From a bacterium (GTDB lineage: Bacteria > Pseudomonadota > Gammaproteobacteria > Pseudomonadales > Moraxellaceae): 64,000 nucleotides of DNA. A program made the position numbers and the translations under genes. Under the pieces are notes generated by a model, which was not told the origin of the DNA, searched no databases, and worked only from the letters and a program-made list of their open reading frames with translations. Location: NCBI GenBank assembly GCA_029945725.1, contig JAQSDB010000001.1, forward strand, positions 1 through 64,000, written 5' to 3'. Below are positions 7,684 to 16,352 of the stretch, piece by piece. Within the stretch, counting starts at the first letter, position 1. Every line of letters starts with the position of its first letter.

Positions 7684-10344
7684 ATGTCTGTTGAGCGTTT
7701 TTACGATGATGCGGACCCCGCTGAAACCCGGGAGTGGATGGAGGCGTTTGCCTCTGTCGTTGAGCGCGAAGGTGTAGAGCGCGCAAAATTCCTCCTGCAA
7801 AAGCTGTCCGAAAAAGCCCGCCTGAGTGGTGTCAATCTTTCCAACCTGAACACGCCCTACGTCAACACGATTGCCGTCAAGGACGAAGCGCCCATGCCGG
7901 GTGACATGTTCATGGAGCGCCGCCTGCGTTCACTGATTCGCTGGAACGCGCTGGCCATGGTGATGCGCGCCAACGACAACGATGACGAGCTGGGCGGGCA
8001 TATCGCGACGTTCGCTTCCAGCGCCATGCTTTACGATGTCGCCTTCAATCATTTTTTTCGTGCGCCCAACGAGGCTTTTGGCGGTGACCTGGTTTATTAC
8101 CAGGGCCATTCTGCTCCCGGCATTTATGCCCGCTCCTTTCTTGAAGGCCGCATCAGCGAAGAGCAGCTGGAGAATTTCCGTCGCGAAGTCGACGGCAAGG
8201 GCCTGTCGAGCTATCCGCATCCCTGGCTGATGCCGGATTACTGGCAGTTCCCGACGGTGTCGATGGGGCTCGGCCCCATCATGGCCATTTATCAGGCCCA
8301 CTTCATGAAATACCTCGTGAACCGCGGCCTGATGAAAAGCGAAAACCGCAAGGTCTGGGCTTTTCTCGGCGATGGAGAAATGGACGAGCCGGAATCCCTG
8401 GGCGCGATCTCCATGGCCGGCCGCGAAAAGCTCGACAATCTCGTGTTTGTCATCAACTGCAATCTGCAACGCCTGGATGGTCCGGTGCGCGGTAACGGCA
8501 AGATCATCCAGGAACTGGAGTCCGTGTTCCGGGGTGCCGGCTGGAACGTCATCAAGGTGGTCTGGGGACGCAAATGGGATCCGTTGCTGGCGCATGACGA
8601 CGACGGTGTCTTGCGCCAGCGTATGGAAGAGTGTGTCGATGGCGAATACCAGGCCTACAAGATGCATGGTGGCGCCTACACGCGTGAGCATTTCTTTGGC
8701 AAATATCCCGAACTGCAGAAGATGGTGGAACACCTGAGCGACGAGGAAATCTTCAATCTCAATCGCGGTGGTCATGATCCCTACAAGATGTATGCGGCTT
8801 ATCACGCCGCCGTTAACCACACCGGCCAGCCCACCGTGATTCTGGCCAAGACCGTGAAGGGCTATGGCACGGGTGCCGGCCAGGCCGTGAACAAGACGCA
8901 TGGCCTGAAGAAACTGGATATCGAATCGCTCAAGGAATTCCGTGACCAGTTCGATGTGCCGTTCACGGACGAGGAGCTGGCCAAGGTTCCCTTCTACCGT
9001 CCCGATGAAAACTCACCGGAACTCCGTTATCTGCACGAGCGCCGCCATGCGCTCGGTGGTTACCTGCCGGCACGGCGCCGGCATGCCGGCGATCTGGATA
9101 TTCCTGAACTGGGCGCCTTTGCCCAGGTGCTGGCGGGATCGGATCGTCCCATTTCCACCACCATGGCTTTTGTGCGCATCCTCAATATTCTGGTCAAACT
9201 CCAGGGGCTGGGCGAGCGCATCGTGCCCATCGTGCCGGACGAGGCGCGCACCTTCGGCATGGAAGGCATGTTCCGCCAGCTCGGGATCTACTCCAATGTC
9301 GGCCAGCTCTACGAGCCGGAAGACAAGGGGCAGATCATGTATTACCGCGAGGATGTGAAGGGACAGATTCTCGAGCAGGGCATCAACGAAGCGGGTGCGA
9401 TGAGCGCGTGGATTGCGGCCGGCACGGCCTACAGCATGCACAACCAGCCCATGATTCCCTTCTACATTTTTTATTCCATGTTCGGGTTCCAGCGTATCGG
9501 CGATCTGGCCTGGGCTGCTGGTGACAGTCAGGCGCGCGGCTTTCTGATCGGCGCCACCGCCGGCCGTACCACGCTCAATGGCGAAGGCCTGCAGCACGAG
9601 GATGGCCACTCCCATGTGCTGTCCAGCACCGTGCCCAATTGCGTGTCCTATGATCCGGCCTATGGCTACGAGCTGGCTGTCATCATTCACGACGGCCTGC
9701 GCCGCATGTACAAGAACAAGGAAAGTGTTTTCTATTACATCACCACGATGAATGAAAACTATGTCCAGCCGGCGCTGCCGGCCGGCAGCGAAGAAGGCAT
9801 CGTGCGCGGCCTTTATCTTCTCAGGGAAGCGCCGAGCTCGACAGCAAAAATCGTGCAGCTGATTGGTTCCGGCACCATTCTGCTTGAGGTCGAAGCCGCC
9901 GCTGAATTGTTGCAGGAGGCTTTTGGCATTCGTGCCAATGTCTGGAGTGCAACCAGCATGAACGAGTTGCGCAAGGAGGCTCTGGAGGCCGAGCGCTGGA
10001 ATCTGCTGCATCCCCTGGATGTGCCGAAAGTGCCCTGGGTGACACAGCAGCTGCGCGGCAGCAAGGGTCCCATCGTGTCGGCGTCCGATTATATGAAAAT
10101 CCATAGTGAGCAGATTCGTGCCTTTCTGCCCGGCCGCGTTTACGCCACGCTGGGTACGGATGGTTTCGGTCGCTCTGATTCGCGCGAGAAGCTGCGTCAC
10201 CATTTCGAGGTGAATCGTTACTTCATCGCGATCGCTGCCCTCAATGCCCTCGCAGATGCCGGTGACATTGGCCGCAGTGTGGTCAACGACGCCATCAAGC
10301 GTTTCGATATCAATCCGGAGAAACCCTATGCGCCAAAAGCGTAA
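7684..10344 (+). CDS. aceE: Pyruvate dehydrogenase E1 component, homodimeric
   Basis: Thiamine-diphosphate enzyme that decarboxylates pyruvate and acetylates the lipoyl groups of E2. The 886-residue length matches homodimeric E1 of gammaproteobacteria. Recognisable parts include the N-terminal DADPAETREWMEAF segment that docks on E2, the GDGEMDEPES...NCNLQRLDGPVRGN thiamine-diphosphate and Mg site, and the transketolase-like central and C-terminal domains. AAGGAA precedes the ATG at 7684. aceF follows after 57 bases. The E3 gene (lpd) is not in the window. Confidence 0.97.
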   Translation: MSVERFYDDADPAETREWMEAFASVVEREGVERAKFLLQKLSEKARLSGVNLSNLNTPYVNTIAVKDEAPMPGDMFMERRLRSLIRWNALAMVMRANDNDDELGGHIATFASSAMLYDVAFNHFFRAPNEAFGGDLVYYQGHSAPGIYARSFLEGRISEEQLENFRREVDGKGLSSYPHPWLMPDYWQFPTVSMGLGPIMAIYQAHFMKYLVNRGLMKSENRKVWAFLGDGEMDEPESLGAISMAGREKLDNLVFVINCNLQRLDGPVRGNGKIIQELESVFRGAGWNVIKVVWGRKWDPLLAHDDDGVLRQRMEECVDGEYQAYKMHGGAYTREHFFGKYPELQKMVEHLSDEEIFNLNRGGHDPYKMYAAYHAAVNHTGQPTVILAKTVKGYGTGAGQAVNKTHGLKKLDIESLKEFRDQFDVPFTDEELAKVPFYRPDENSPELRYLHERRHALGGYLPARRRHAGDLDIPELGAFAQVLAGSDRPISTTMAFVRILNILVKLQGLGERIVPIVPDEARTFGMEGMFRQLGIYSNVGQLYEPEDKGQIMYYREDVKGQILEQGINEAGAMSAWIAAGTAYSMHNQPMIPFYIFYSMFGFQRIGDLAWAAGDSQARGFLIGATAGRTTLNGEGLQHEDGHSHVLSSTVPNCVSYDPAYGYELAVIIHDGLRRMYKNKESVFYYITTMNENYVQPALPAGSEEGIVRGLYLLREAPSSTAKIVQLIGSGTILLEVEAAAELLQEAFGIRANVWSATSMNELRKEALEAERWNLLHPLDVPKVPWVTQQLRGSKGPIVSASDYMKIHSEQIRAFLPGRVYATLGTDGFGRSDSREKLRHHFEVNRYFIAIAALNALADAGDIGRSVVNDAIKRFDINPEKPYAPKA

Positions 10345-10401
10345 GGGTGGATACCGCATGAAGGTGTCTCACATCATGAGCACAAGCCAGGGAGTGATAG
10401 C

Positions 10402-12099
10402 GTGAGTCAGCAAGCGGTTCTTGTTCCGGACATCGGCTCTGACAGTGCCGATGTCATTGAAATTCTCGTCAAGCCCGGCGATAGCGTGGGGGTCGAGCAG
10501 GCGATTGTGGTGCTGGAATCGGCCAAGGCTTCCATGGAAGTGCCTTGCCCCTTTTCCGGCCGGGTTGCCGATATCGCCGTGAAGGTCGGGCAAAGCGTCA
10601 AGGAAGGTGACCTGCTCCTGCATCTGGAGAGTGCTGCAGCAGTGGCATCTCTTTCTGCTGATGCACCGGTCAATGTGCCGACGGACGTGCAAGCCGACAT
10701 AAAGGATGTGCCCGTCAGGGAGATCCAGGAAGAGCTGGAAAGTGTCAGTCATGTACTGACGCCACCAGCAGAAGCGGCGGCGGCCAAAGCGGCGAAGGCC
10801 GTGACGACGCAAATCGTCAAGACACCCGATATTGGTTCTGACAGTGCGGATGTCATCGAGATCCTGGTGAAGGTCGGTGACGTGATTGCGCTGGAGCAGC
10901 CCATCGTGGTGCTGGAATCGGCCAAGGCCAGCATGGAAGTGCCGAGCTCGGCGGCGGGCGTGGTGCAAAAAATCCTGGTCAGTGTCGGCGACAAGGTTTC
11001 CGAAAATGTGGCGCTGCTGGAAATACTGGCGGAAGCCCCGGCCAGAGCGGCGACGACGGAAATGCTCGCCAGTCTCGCCCGACCGGCGTCGTTGCCGGCA
11101 AATGCACCCGCCGTGGCGACACCGGCTGCGGTTGCACTGGCGGCACCGGATGTTCGAGCTCTGGTGCCGGCACCAGCCGCAAGCATGGCGGCCAGTGTCC
11201 ATGCCGGGCCCGCCGTACGCCGGCTGGCGCGCGAGCTGGGTGTTGATCTTGGCAGGGTCACGGGCACCGGGCCCAGGCAGCGTCTTCTCAAGGATGATGT
11301 GCATGCCTTTGTGAAACAGGTCATGACGGAGGCCGCCACCAGCAAGGGGGTTGCGCGTGGCGCAGGACTGCCTGAGCTGCCCGTGATTGATTTTGCCAAG
11401 TGGGGCGAGATCGAGCGTGTGGCGCTCAGCAAGATACAGAAAATCTCCGCGCAGAACCTGCACCGGGCCTGGGTGACGATTCCGCATGTCACGCAGTTCG
11501 ATGATGCCGATATTACCGATCTTGAAGCGTTTCGTGTGGCGCAAAAGGATGCGCTCAAGGCCCAGGGCCTTTCACTCACCATTCTCGCCTTTCTGGTCAA
11601 GGCCTCGGCCCACGTGCTGAAGCAATACCCGAAATTCGCGAGCTCGCTGGATGCGGATGGCGAGCACCTGGTGCAGAAAAAATACATCCATATCGGTGTG
11701 GCCGTGGAAACACCCAATGGTCTGGTGGTGCCGGTGATACGCGATGCCGACAGGAAGTCGGTGAGTGATATTGCGCGTGACCTCGGCGAGCTGTCGAAGA
11801 AGGCGCGTGACAAGAAACTCACGCCGGCGGAAATGCAGGGCGCCGTTTTCAGCATTTCCTCGCTGGGCGGCATTGGCGGTACCGCCTTCACGCCTATCGT
11901 GAACTGGCCGGAAGTCGCCATTCTCGGGGTGTCACGCTCGACCACGAAACCGGTCTGGGACGGCAAGGCTTTCCAGCCGCGGCTGATACTGCCGCTGTCG
12001 CTTTCCTATGATCATCGCGTGATTGACGGGGCTGATGCCGCGCGCTTTACCACGGCGCTGGCACGTGTGCTGGGCGATATCCGGCAGATACTGCTGTAG
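10402..12099 (+). CDS. aceF: Dihydrolipoyl acetyltransferase (PDH E2), two lipoyl domains
   Basis: E2 core of pyruvate dehydrogenase. Two N-terminal lipoyl domains carry the lipoylated lysines Lys42 and Lys175, both in ESAKASM. They are joined by Ala/Pro-rich linkers. The E1/E3-binding domain follows near residues 272-306 (GPAVRRLARELGVDLGRV), then the acetyltransferase domain ending with DHRVIDGADAARF, which holds the catalytic His. E. coli has three lipoyl domains; two is common elsewhere. The start is the GTG at 10402, preceded by a GGGAG. Forms one operon with aceE. Confidence 0.96.
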   Translation: MSQQAVLVPDIGSDSADVIEILVKPGDSVGVEQAIVVLESAKASMEVPCPFSGRVADIAVKVGQSVKEGDLLLHLESAAAVASLSADAPVNVPTDVQADIKDVPVREIQEELESVSHVLTPPAEAAAAKAAKAVTTQIVKTPDIGSDSADVIEILVKVGDVIALEQPIVVLESAKASMEVPSSAAGVVQKILVSVGDKVSENVALLEILAEAPARAATTEMLASLARPASLPANAPAVATPAAVALAAPDVRALVPAPAASMAASVHAGPAVRRLARELGVDLGRVTGTGPRQRLLKDDVHAFVKQVMTEAATSKGVARGAGLPELPVIDFAKWGEIERVALSKIQKISAQNLHRAWVTIPHVTQFDDADITDLEAFRVAQKDALKAQGLSLTILAFLVKASAHVLKQYPKFASSLDADGEHLVQKKYIHIGVAVETPNGLVVPVIRDADRKSVSDIARDLGELSKKARDKKLTPAEMQGAVFSISSLGGIGGTAFTPIVNWPEVAILGVSRSTTKPVWDGKAFQPRLILPLSLSYDHRVIDGADAARFTTALARVLGDIRQILL

Positions 12100-12110
12100 G
12101 AGTGAGGCTG

Positions 12111-12314
12111 ATGCGGCTGTGCATTTTTTTTCTGGCGCTGGTTTTTCTGTCGGCGTGCAGCGACAGGCAGATTTATGACTCGGGTCAGGGCTGGCGCGAG
12201 AATGAATGCAACAACATGATTGATGCTGACAAGCAGCGGCAATGCCTTGAGCAGGCCAACAAGCCCTACGACGTTTACGACAGGGAGCGCCACGAGCAGG
12301 AAAAAAAGCCCTGA
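12111..12314 (+). CDS. Small lipoprotein
   Basis: A 67-residue protein with a lipoprotein signal peptide and lipobox (LVFLSAC, cysteine near residue 16). A short, polar, highly charged mature part ends in KKP. AGGAG (12098-12102) lies eight bases before the ATG at 12111, so that start is preferred over the GTG at 12102. It follows aceF by 11 bases and may be read through from aceEF. Function unknown. Confidence 0.7.
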   Translation: MRLCIFFLALVFLSACSDRQIYDSGQGWRENECNNMIDADKQRQCLEQANKPYDVYDRERHEQEKKP

Positions 12315-12382
12315 TGCACGGCAGCGGTATCGGAAAACCAGCCTTGATGTCAGGCGCTGGCAGCCTGCATCAGGAAAAATGA

Positions 12383-12934
12383 TCAGCGCTGCCGGCTCCA
12401 CAGCACTTCGGTACCGCCGTCTTCGCGTGCCAGTACCCGTGCCAGCACAAACAGATAATCCGACAGCCGATTCAGGTACTGCAGCGGCAGCGCGCCAATA
12501 TTGTCCTCTGCCTGCGCAAGGGTATGCACGCGACGCTCGGTGCGGCGGCACACCGTGCGCGCCACATGCGCAAGGCTGGCGGCGCGGCTGCCACCCGGCA
12601 GGATGAATTCCTTCAGCGGCGGCAGGTTTTCATTGAGCCGGTCGATGGCATTTTCCAGCAGCACAATCTGCCCGGTCTTGAGCAGTACATAACCCGGAAT
12701 GCAGAGCTCGCCACCCAGATCAAAAAGATCATGCTGGATTTCGCCCAGAAGTTCTTGCGCTGCATGTGCGGCGGGCAAATCAGCGCGCAGGAGGCCGATG
12801 CAGGCATTGAGTTCGTCCGCCGTGCCGAAGGCTTCTACGCGCAAATCATCCTTGGCGACACGGCTGCCGTCGCCGAGCCCGGTTGTGCCGTCATCACCGG
12901 TGCGCGTATAAATTTTTGAAAGGCGGTTGCCCAT
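12383..12934 (-). CDS. Cob(I)yrinic acid a,c-diamide adenosyltransferase, PduO type
   Basis: Transfers the 5'-deoxyadenosyl group from ATP to cob(I)alamin, making coenzyme B12. The 183-residue protein shows the PduO/MMAB-type signature: N-terminal KIYTRTGDDGTTGLGDGSRV (ATP site), FGTADELNACIG, the RTVCRRTERRV helix and C-terminal LNRLSDYLFVLAR. It lies on the same strand as the cobalamin receptor gene upstream, but a terminator separates them. The CobA/BtuR fold is excluded by the motif set. Confidence 0.92.
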   Translation of the reverse strand: MGNRLSKIYTRTGDDGTTGLGDGSRVAKDDLRVEAFGTADELNACIGLLRADLPAAHAAQELLGEIQHDLFDLGGELCIPGYVLLKTGQIVLLENAIDRLNENLPPLKEFILPGGSRAASLAHVARTVCRRTERRVHTLAQAEDNIGALPLQYLNRLSDYLFVLARVLAREDGGTEVLWSRQR

Positions 12935-12955
12935 GTAAATCTCCGGTCAAGGGTG

Positions 12956-12987
12956 CCGAAAAGAAACCGCCCGCTGCGGCGGGCGGT
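12956..12987 (-). terminator. Intrinsic terminator after the btuB-type gene
   Basis: A 9-bp G+C-rich stem (12966-12974 with 12979-12987) has a 4-base loop. On the reverse strand it is followed by TTTCTTTT. It sits just after the receptor's stop codon. Confidence 0.8.
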
Positions 12988-12995
12988 TCAGGTTC

Positions 12996-15011
12996 TCAGA
13001 AGCTGAGGCCAACATCAAACCGGTATTCGCGGCCAGGCAGTGGATAGGTTGTGTAGCGGCCCGGGGTTGCCGAGCGCACACCATAATCATAAAGATCTTT
13101 TTCATTCGTCAGGTTGTGCACGGATAACCCTGCATTGAAGCGCTGCTTCCGGAATCCGGCGCGCGTATCCAGACGATGACAGGCCGGTATTTTCTGGCCG
13201 AAATTATTGCCCGCATCGTTGTCGAAATACTTGCTTCCGGTGTAGGTGTCACTCAACGCAAGCTCCCACAGCGGTGACATTTGCCAGTTGATGCTGGCGT
13301 AGCCAAGCCGCTCCGGCACGACTGGTACCGTGTTTCCTGCCTGCGGGCCTTCGCGAAACAGCGCGCGCTGATGCGTCAGGCTGGCATTGAGGGTTACGGT
13401 GCTGATGATTTCCGAGCTGAGGGCCAGCGTGGCGCCACGGCGCAGGGTGGGGTCAAGGTTGTCGTTGGTGAAGGTGGCTGGATTGAACTGGATTTCATCA
13501 CGCAGTTTCTGGCGATAAACCGTTGCCGTAACGCGGTTTTTTTCCTGCTGGTAAACCAGTGAGCCTTCGATGTTGCGGCCGGTCTGCGGACGCAACGGCG
13601 AGAATGTGCGCTGGAATGACGCGTCGTATTCATAGACTTCGTCAACCGTGCCGAAACGCACACTGCGGCTGGCACTGACCATGGCGCTCAGCCCCGGCAG
13701 CAGTTCCTGGCTTGCTCCGCCTTCATACATTTCTTTTTTGTAGGTTTGTGCCTGCGGCGCGGCTTGCGAATCAAAAGCGCCTCCGGGTGCGCTGGCGTTG
13801 TAAATGTCGCGGTTTTCCTGCTTGACCCGGCTTTGGCGTGCACCCAGCGATACCGTGGTTTTATGCCACTGGCTGGTCTGGAAGACGTAGGGGGACCGGG
13901 TGTCGGAGTCAATGCCGATGTTATGCACGGGGGCCGAGTCCTCGCGCTCACCCCGTAACGAGGTGTAATCCGTGCGATACCAGTCGAAGCCGGTTTGCAG
14001 TGCATGCGCGAGCGGCCCTGTCGTGTAGTCAAGGCGCAGGCGTGGTGTCAGCGAAAGCGTATCGAGTGCGGTATTGGTGTAGACCGTGTAGCCGCCGCCG
14101 AAATCAAAAAACGATTTCTGTTGCTTGTGGCGTTGTCCGCCATCCACCACCAGCATGAGCTGATCGTTGATCCGTGTTTGCCAGCCCAGTACGGTCTGGT
14201 AACGCTCTTCGTCGGCGAAATCTGCCGGACTTGCCGTGCCACGCGGGTCGTTGTGCAACTGGTCAATGCCCAGGCTGGCATCGACCAGACGGGCTCCCGG
14301 CAAGCCGCTGTCCAGTTTGCTGCCTTGCGTCAGCAGGTAAACTTCCTGCTCGCTGAATCTGAAGCGCAGATTGGCGCCGATGTTGTCACGGCGGATAGTG
14401 CTGTTGTCACGGTAGCCACCGGTTTCCTGATGCTGTCCAAACAAGCCCAGCGCAACTTTTTCACTGACCAGCTGGCCGGAAGCCGTGGCTTCGCGAGTTG
14501 CAAAACTGCCGGCGGCCAGATTGACACTGCCGCCGCTTTTTTGTGCCTGACGGGTAATGATGTTGATGGTGCCGCCGCTGGCGCCATCGCCATAGAGCAC
14601 GGAACCACCACCGGGCTGTACTTCAATCCGCTCAATCATTGCCAGCGGCACACCGCCAATATCCGTCGAGGCCAGATCAACGTCATTCAGGCGGCGACCA
14701 TCGACCAGAATCAGGGTGTTGACGCTGGCAGCAGCCCCGAATCCTCGCAGGTCAATCGTGCCTTCATTGCCGACACCGCCATTGGTGAGCCGTACCGAGA
14801 TGCCGGGAATGGCCGCCAGCAGTTCCGAAACATTGCGTGCGGTGGATTTTTCAATCTGCTCGCGTTCAATCACGTAAAACGGCGAGCCGGCAGAACCGGG
14901 ATCAAGACGTGAAGCAGATACCGTGATGGCATCAAGCTCTTGTATGGCGATGGCGCTGGTGCTGAGCAAGGCGCCCAGCAGTGATACGGAAAGGGAAAAA
15001 ACGGGTTTCAT
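12996..15011 (-). CDS. btuB: TonB-dependent vitamin B12 receptor, BtuB-like
   Basis: Outer-membrane receptor of 671 residues that imports cobalamin using TonB energy. It has a signal peptide (MKPVFSLSV...AIA), a TonB-box-like LDAITVSASR, a plug domain (SELLAAIPGISVRL...LRGFGAAASVNTLILVDGRRLND...VLYGDGASGGTINIITR) and a 22-strand-type barrel ending in YRFDVGLSF with a terminal Phe. The ATG at 15011 is chosen because GGAG lies six bases upstream and the signal peptide starts there. The cobalamin riboswitch in its leader is strong independent evidence for the substrate. Confidence 0.9.
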   Translation of the reverse strand: MKPVFSLSVSLLGALLSTSAIAIQELDAITVSASRLDPGSAGSPFYVIEREQIEKSTARNVSELLAAIPGISVRLTNGGVGNEGTIDLRGFGAAASVNTLILVDGRRLNDVDLASTDIGGVPLAMIERIEVQPGGGSVLYGDGASGGTINIITRQAQKSGGSVNLAAGSFATREATASGQLVSEKVALGLFGQHQETGGYRDNSTIRRDNIGANLRFRFSEQEVYLLTQGSKLDSGLPGARLVDASLGIDQLHNDPRGTASPADFADEERYQTVLGWQTRINDQLMLVVDGGQRHKQQKSFFDFGGGYTVYTNTALDTLSLTPRLRLDYTTGPLAHALQTGFDWYRTDYTSLRGEREDSAPVHNIGIDSDTRSPYVFQTSQWHKTTVSLGARQSRVKQENRDIYNASAPGGAFDSQAAPQAQTYKKEMYEGGASQELLPGLSAMVSASRSVRFGTVDEVYEYDASFQRTFSPLRPQTGRNIEGSLVYQQEKNRVTATVYRQKLRDEIQFNPATFTNDNLDPTLRRGATLALSSEIISTVTLNASLTHQRALFREGPQAGNTVPVVPERLGYASINWQMSPLWELALSDTYTGSKYFDNDAGNNFGQKIPACHRLDTRAGFRKQRFNAGLSVHNLTNEKDLYDYGVRSATPGRYTTYPLPGREYRFDVGLSF

Positions 15012-15135
15012 CAGATGCTCCAGGCTGTTCGGGTCCCCGCAAACAGGAAGGGCCAGCATGGAGGTAAAACGAAAACACGACGCAGTGGAAAGACGGCCGC
15101 ATTTCCGGTCATCAGCCCTCCGCACTGACCATCAT

Positions 15136-15302
15136 TTTTCAGGCCGGTCTCCGGGCTTGTCGCTGGAATTGCTTCCGCTGCATTCGCCTTCCCATCTTGC
15201 GACAGTGGCTTGTGAATGCAGCATCACGACTTACCGTTGCGGGGGCAGCACCGGAATGGGACGACCTGAAACTCTGGGTCGCGCCTTCACCGGTTTCCCG
15301 TC
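15136..15302 (-). promoter_or_regulatory. Cobalamin riboswitch
   Basis: Reading the reverse strand, the leader holds the conserved elements in order: GGGAAACCGGTGAA (15286-15300), CCGCAACGGTAA (15231-15242), GCCACTG (15203-15209) and the B12 box AGCCCGGAGACCGGCC (15142-15157). Together these define an adenosylcobalamin/cobalamin aptamer. The receptor start is about 125 bases downstream, which leaves room for an expression platform. Binding of cobalamin should lower receptor expression. Confidence 0.93.
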
Positions 15303-15303
15303 C

Positions 15304-15345
15304 GTTCCTGTTTGCGACAGAAACGGACTGACACCTGCGTGTCAG
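15304..15345 (-). other. Two hairpins at the 5' side of the riboswitch
   Basis: Just upstream of the aptamer on the reverse strand are two inverted repeats. A perfect 7-bp stem with a 4-base loop spans 15328-15345. A longer, nearly perfect stem of about 10 bp spans 15302-15326. Neither has a T run, so they look like leader structure or the P1-P2 region rather than terminators. Confidence 0.5.
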
Positions 15346-15398
15346 TCACCTGAAAGTGCGGCGATTCTAGGGGGTGCCGGCGGGCAGGCCAAGGCTTT

Positions 15399-16352
15399 TC
15401 AGCGGGTGGACGCTGCCGGACTCATGGCCGCAATGCCGGCACAGAGGGCGCTGTTGGCGGGGACGGCGATGCCGTGTGCGGCGGCGCGCCGGAGCAGATA
15501 GCCATTGATGAAGTCGATTTCGGTCGGGCGACCGGCATCGACATCAGCGCGCATGGAAGAAATATTGGCGGCGGTTTTTCTGGCGGTTTCACAGGCCGCC
15601 TTAAACAGGGTCTCGCTGTCCGCATCCAGGCCTTCCGCCCGCATTACCAGAGCTGCCTCGGTACAGATATGGCGCATGGTGGCGAGGGCGTCGGGTTTTT
15701 CCAGCAGCTCGCCGTTGCGGCAGCGATAAAGGGCGGTGAGCGGGTTGATGGCGCAGTTCATGGCCAGTTTTTGCCAGCGCCGCTGCTGGATATCGGGCAC
15801 AAAATGCACGGGCCAGGCGTTGCCGGAAAGGCTGGCAGCGATGGCTTTGGCGTTGGCCTCATCATTGCGGTGATGGCAGCCGAGCCAGGTTTCACCGTGG
15901 CCGGCCTGCACCAGCCGGTCCTTTCCCTCGCGGAAAATGCCATCGGTGGTAATGCCGTTGAGGATGCAAAGGTCAGGGTGTTCTGCGCACAGCAGGTCTT
16001 CTGTGCCCATGCCGTTTTGCAGCAACAGGATGATGCTGCCGGGGCGAAGCTGCGGCAGCAGCGGTGCCAGTGCGGCGCGGGTGATGCCGGCCTTGGTGGC
16101 GACGAGGAGCCGGGCAATGTCTCCGGCACTCGCAGCGCTTATCTGGGGAAACGTGTGGCTGGATGTGTGCTCGCCGTCCTGCAGGGAGAGTGTGCGCGAG
16201 GCCCCGGCATCGCCGTGGGCGATCAGTGTCACGGGAATGCCGACGGCTGCCATGCGCAGTGCCCACAGGCCGCCGATGGCGCCCGCACCGAGCACATGCC
16301 ACGGCGTGACATCTGCGGCGGCGCAGGCAGATTCCGGGGCTGGATGACTCAC
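15399..16352 (-). CDS. panE: 2-dehydropantoate 2-reductase (ketopantoate reductase)
   Basis: NADPH-dependent reduction of ketopantoate to pantoate in pantothenate and CoA synthesis. The 317-residue protein has the Rossmann motif HVLGAGAIGGLWALRMA near residue 20, LLQNGMG, and the catalytic KLAMNCAINPLTALYRCRNGELL segment carrying the conserved Lys and Asn. A C-terminal DVDAGRPTEIDFINGYLL carries the conserved Glu/Asn region. It overlaps the response-regulator gene upstream by 4 bases, so the two are probably translated together. panB and panC are not nearby. The N-terminus is about 15 residues longer than usual. Confidence 0.9.
   Translation of the reverse strand: MSHPAPESACAAADVTPWHVLGAGAIGGLWALRMAAVGIPVTLIAHGDAGASRTLSLQDGEHTSSHTFPQISAASAGDIARLLVATKAGITRAALAPLLPQLRPGSIILLLQNGMGTEDLLCAEHPDLCILNGITTDGIFREGKDRLVQAGHGETWLGCHHRNDEANAKAIAASLSGNAWPVHFVPDIQQRRWQKLAMNCAINPLTALYRCRNGELLEKPDALATMRHICTEAALVMRAEGLDADSETLFKAACETARKTAANISSMRADVDAGRPTEIDFINGYLLRRAAAHGIAVPANSALCAGIAAMSPAASTR

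Noticed and set aside
9013-10359. Reverse-strand open frame opposite aceE (448 codons)
   Set aside because: It is a shadow of strong codon bias in aceE. No domain or start signal was found.
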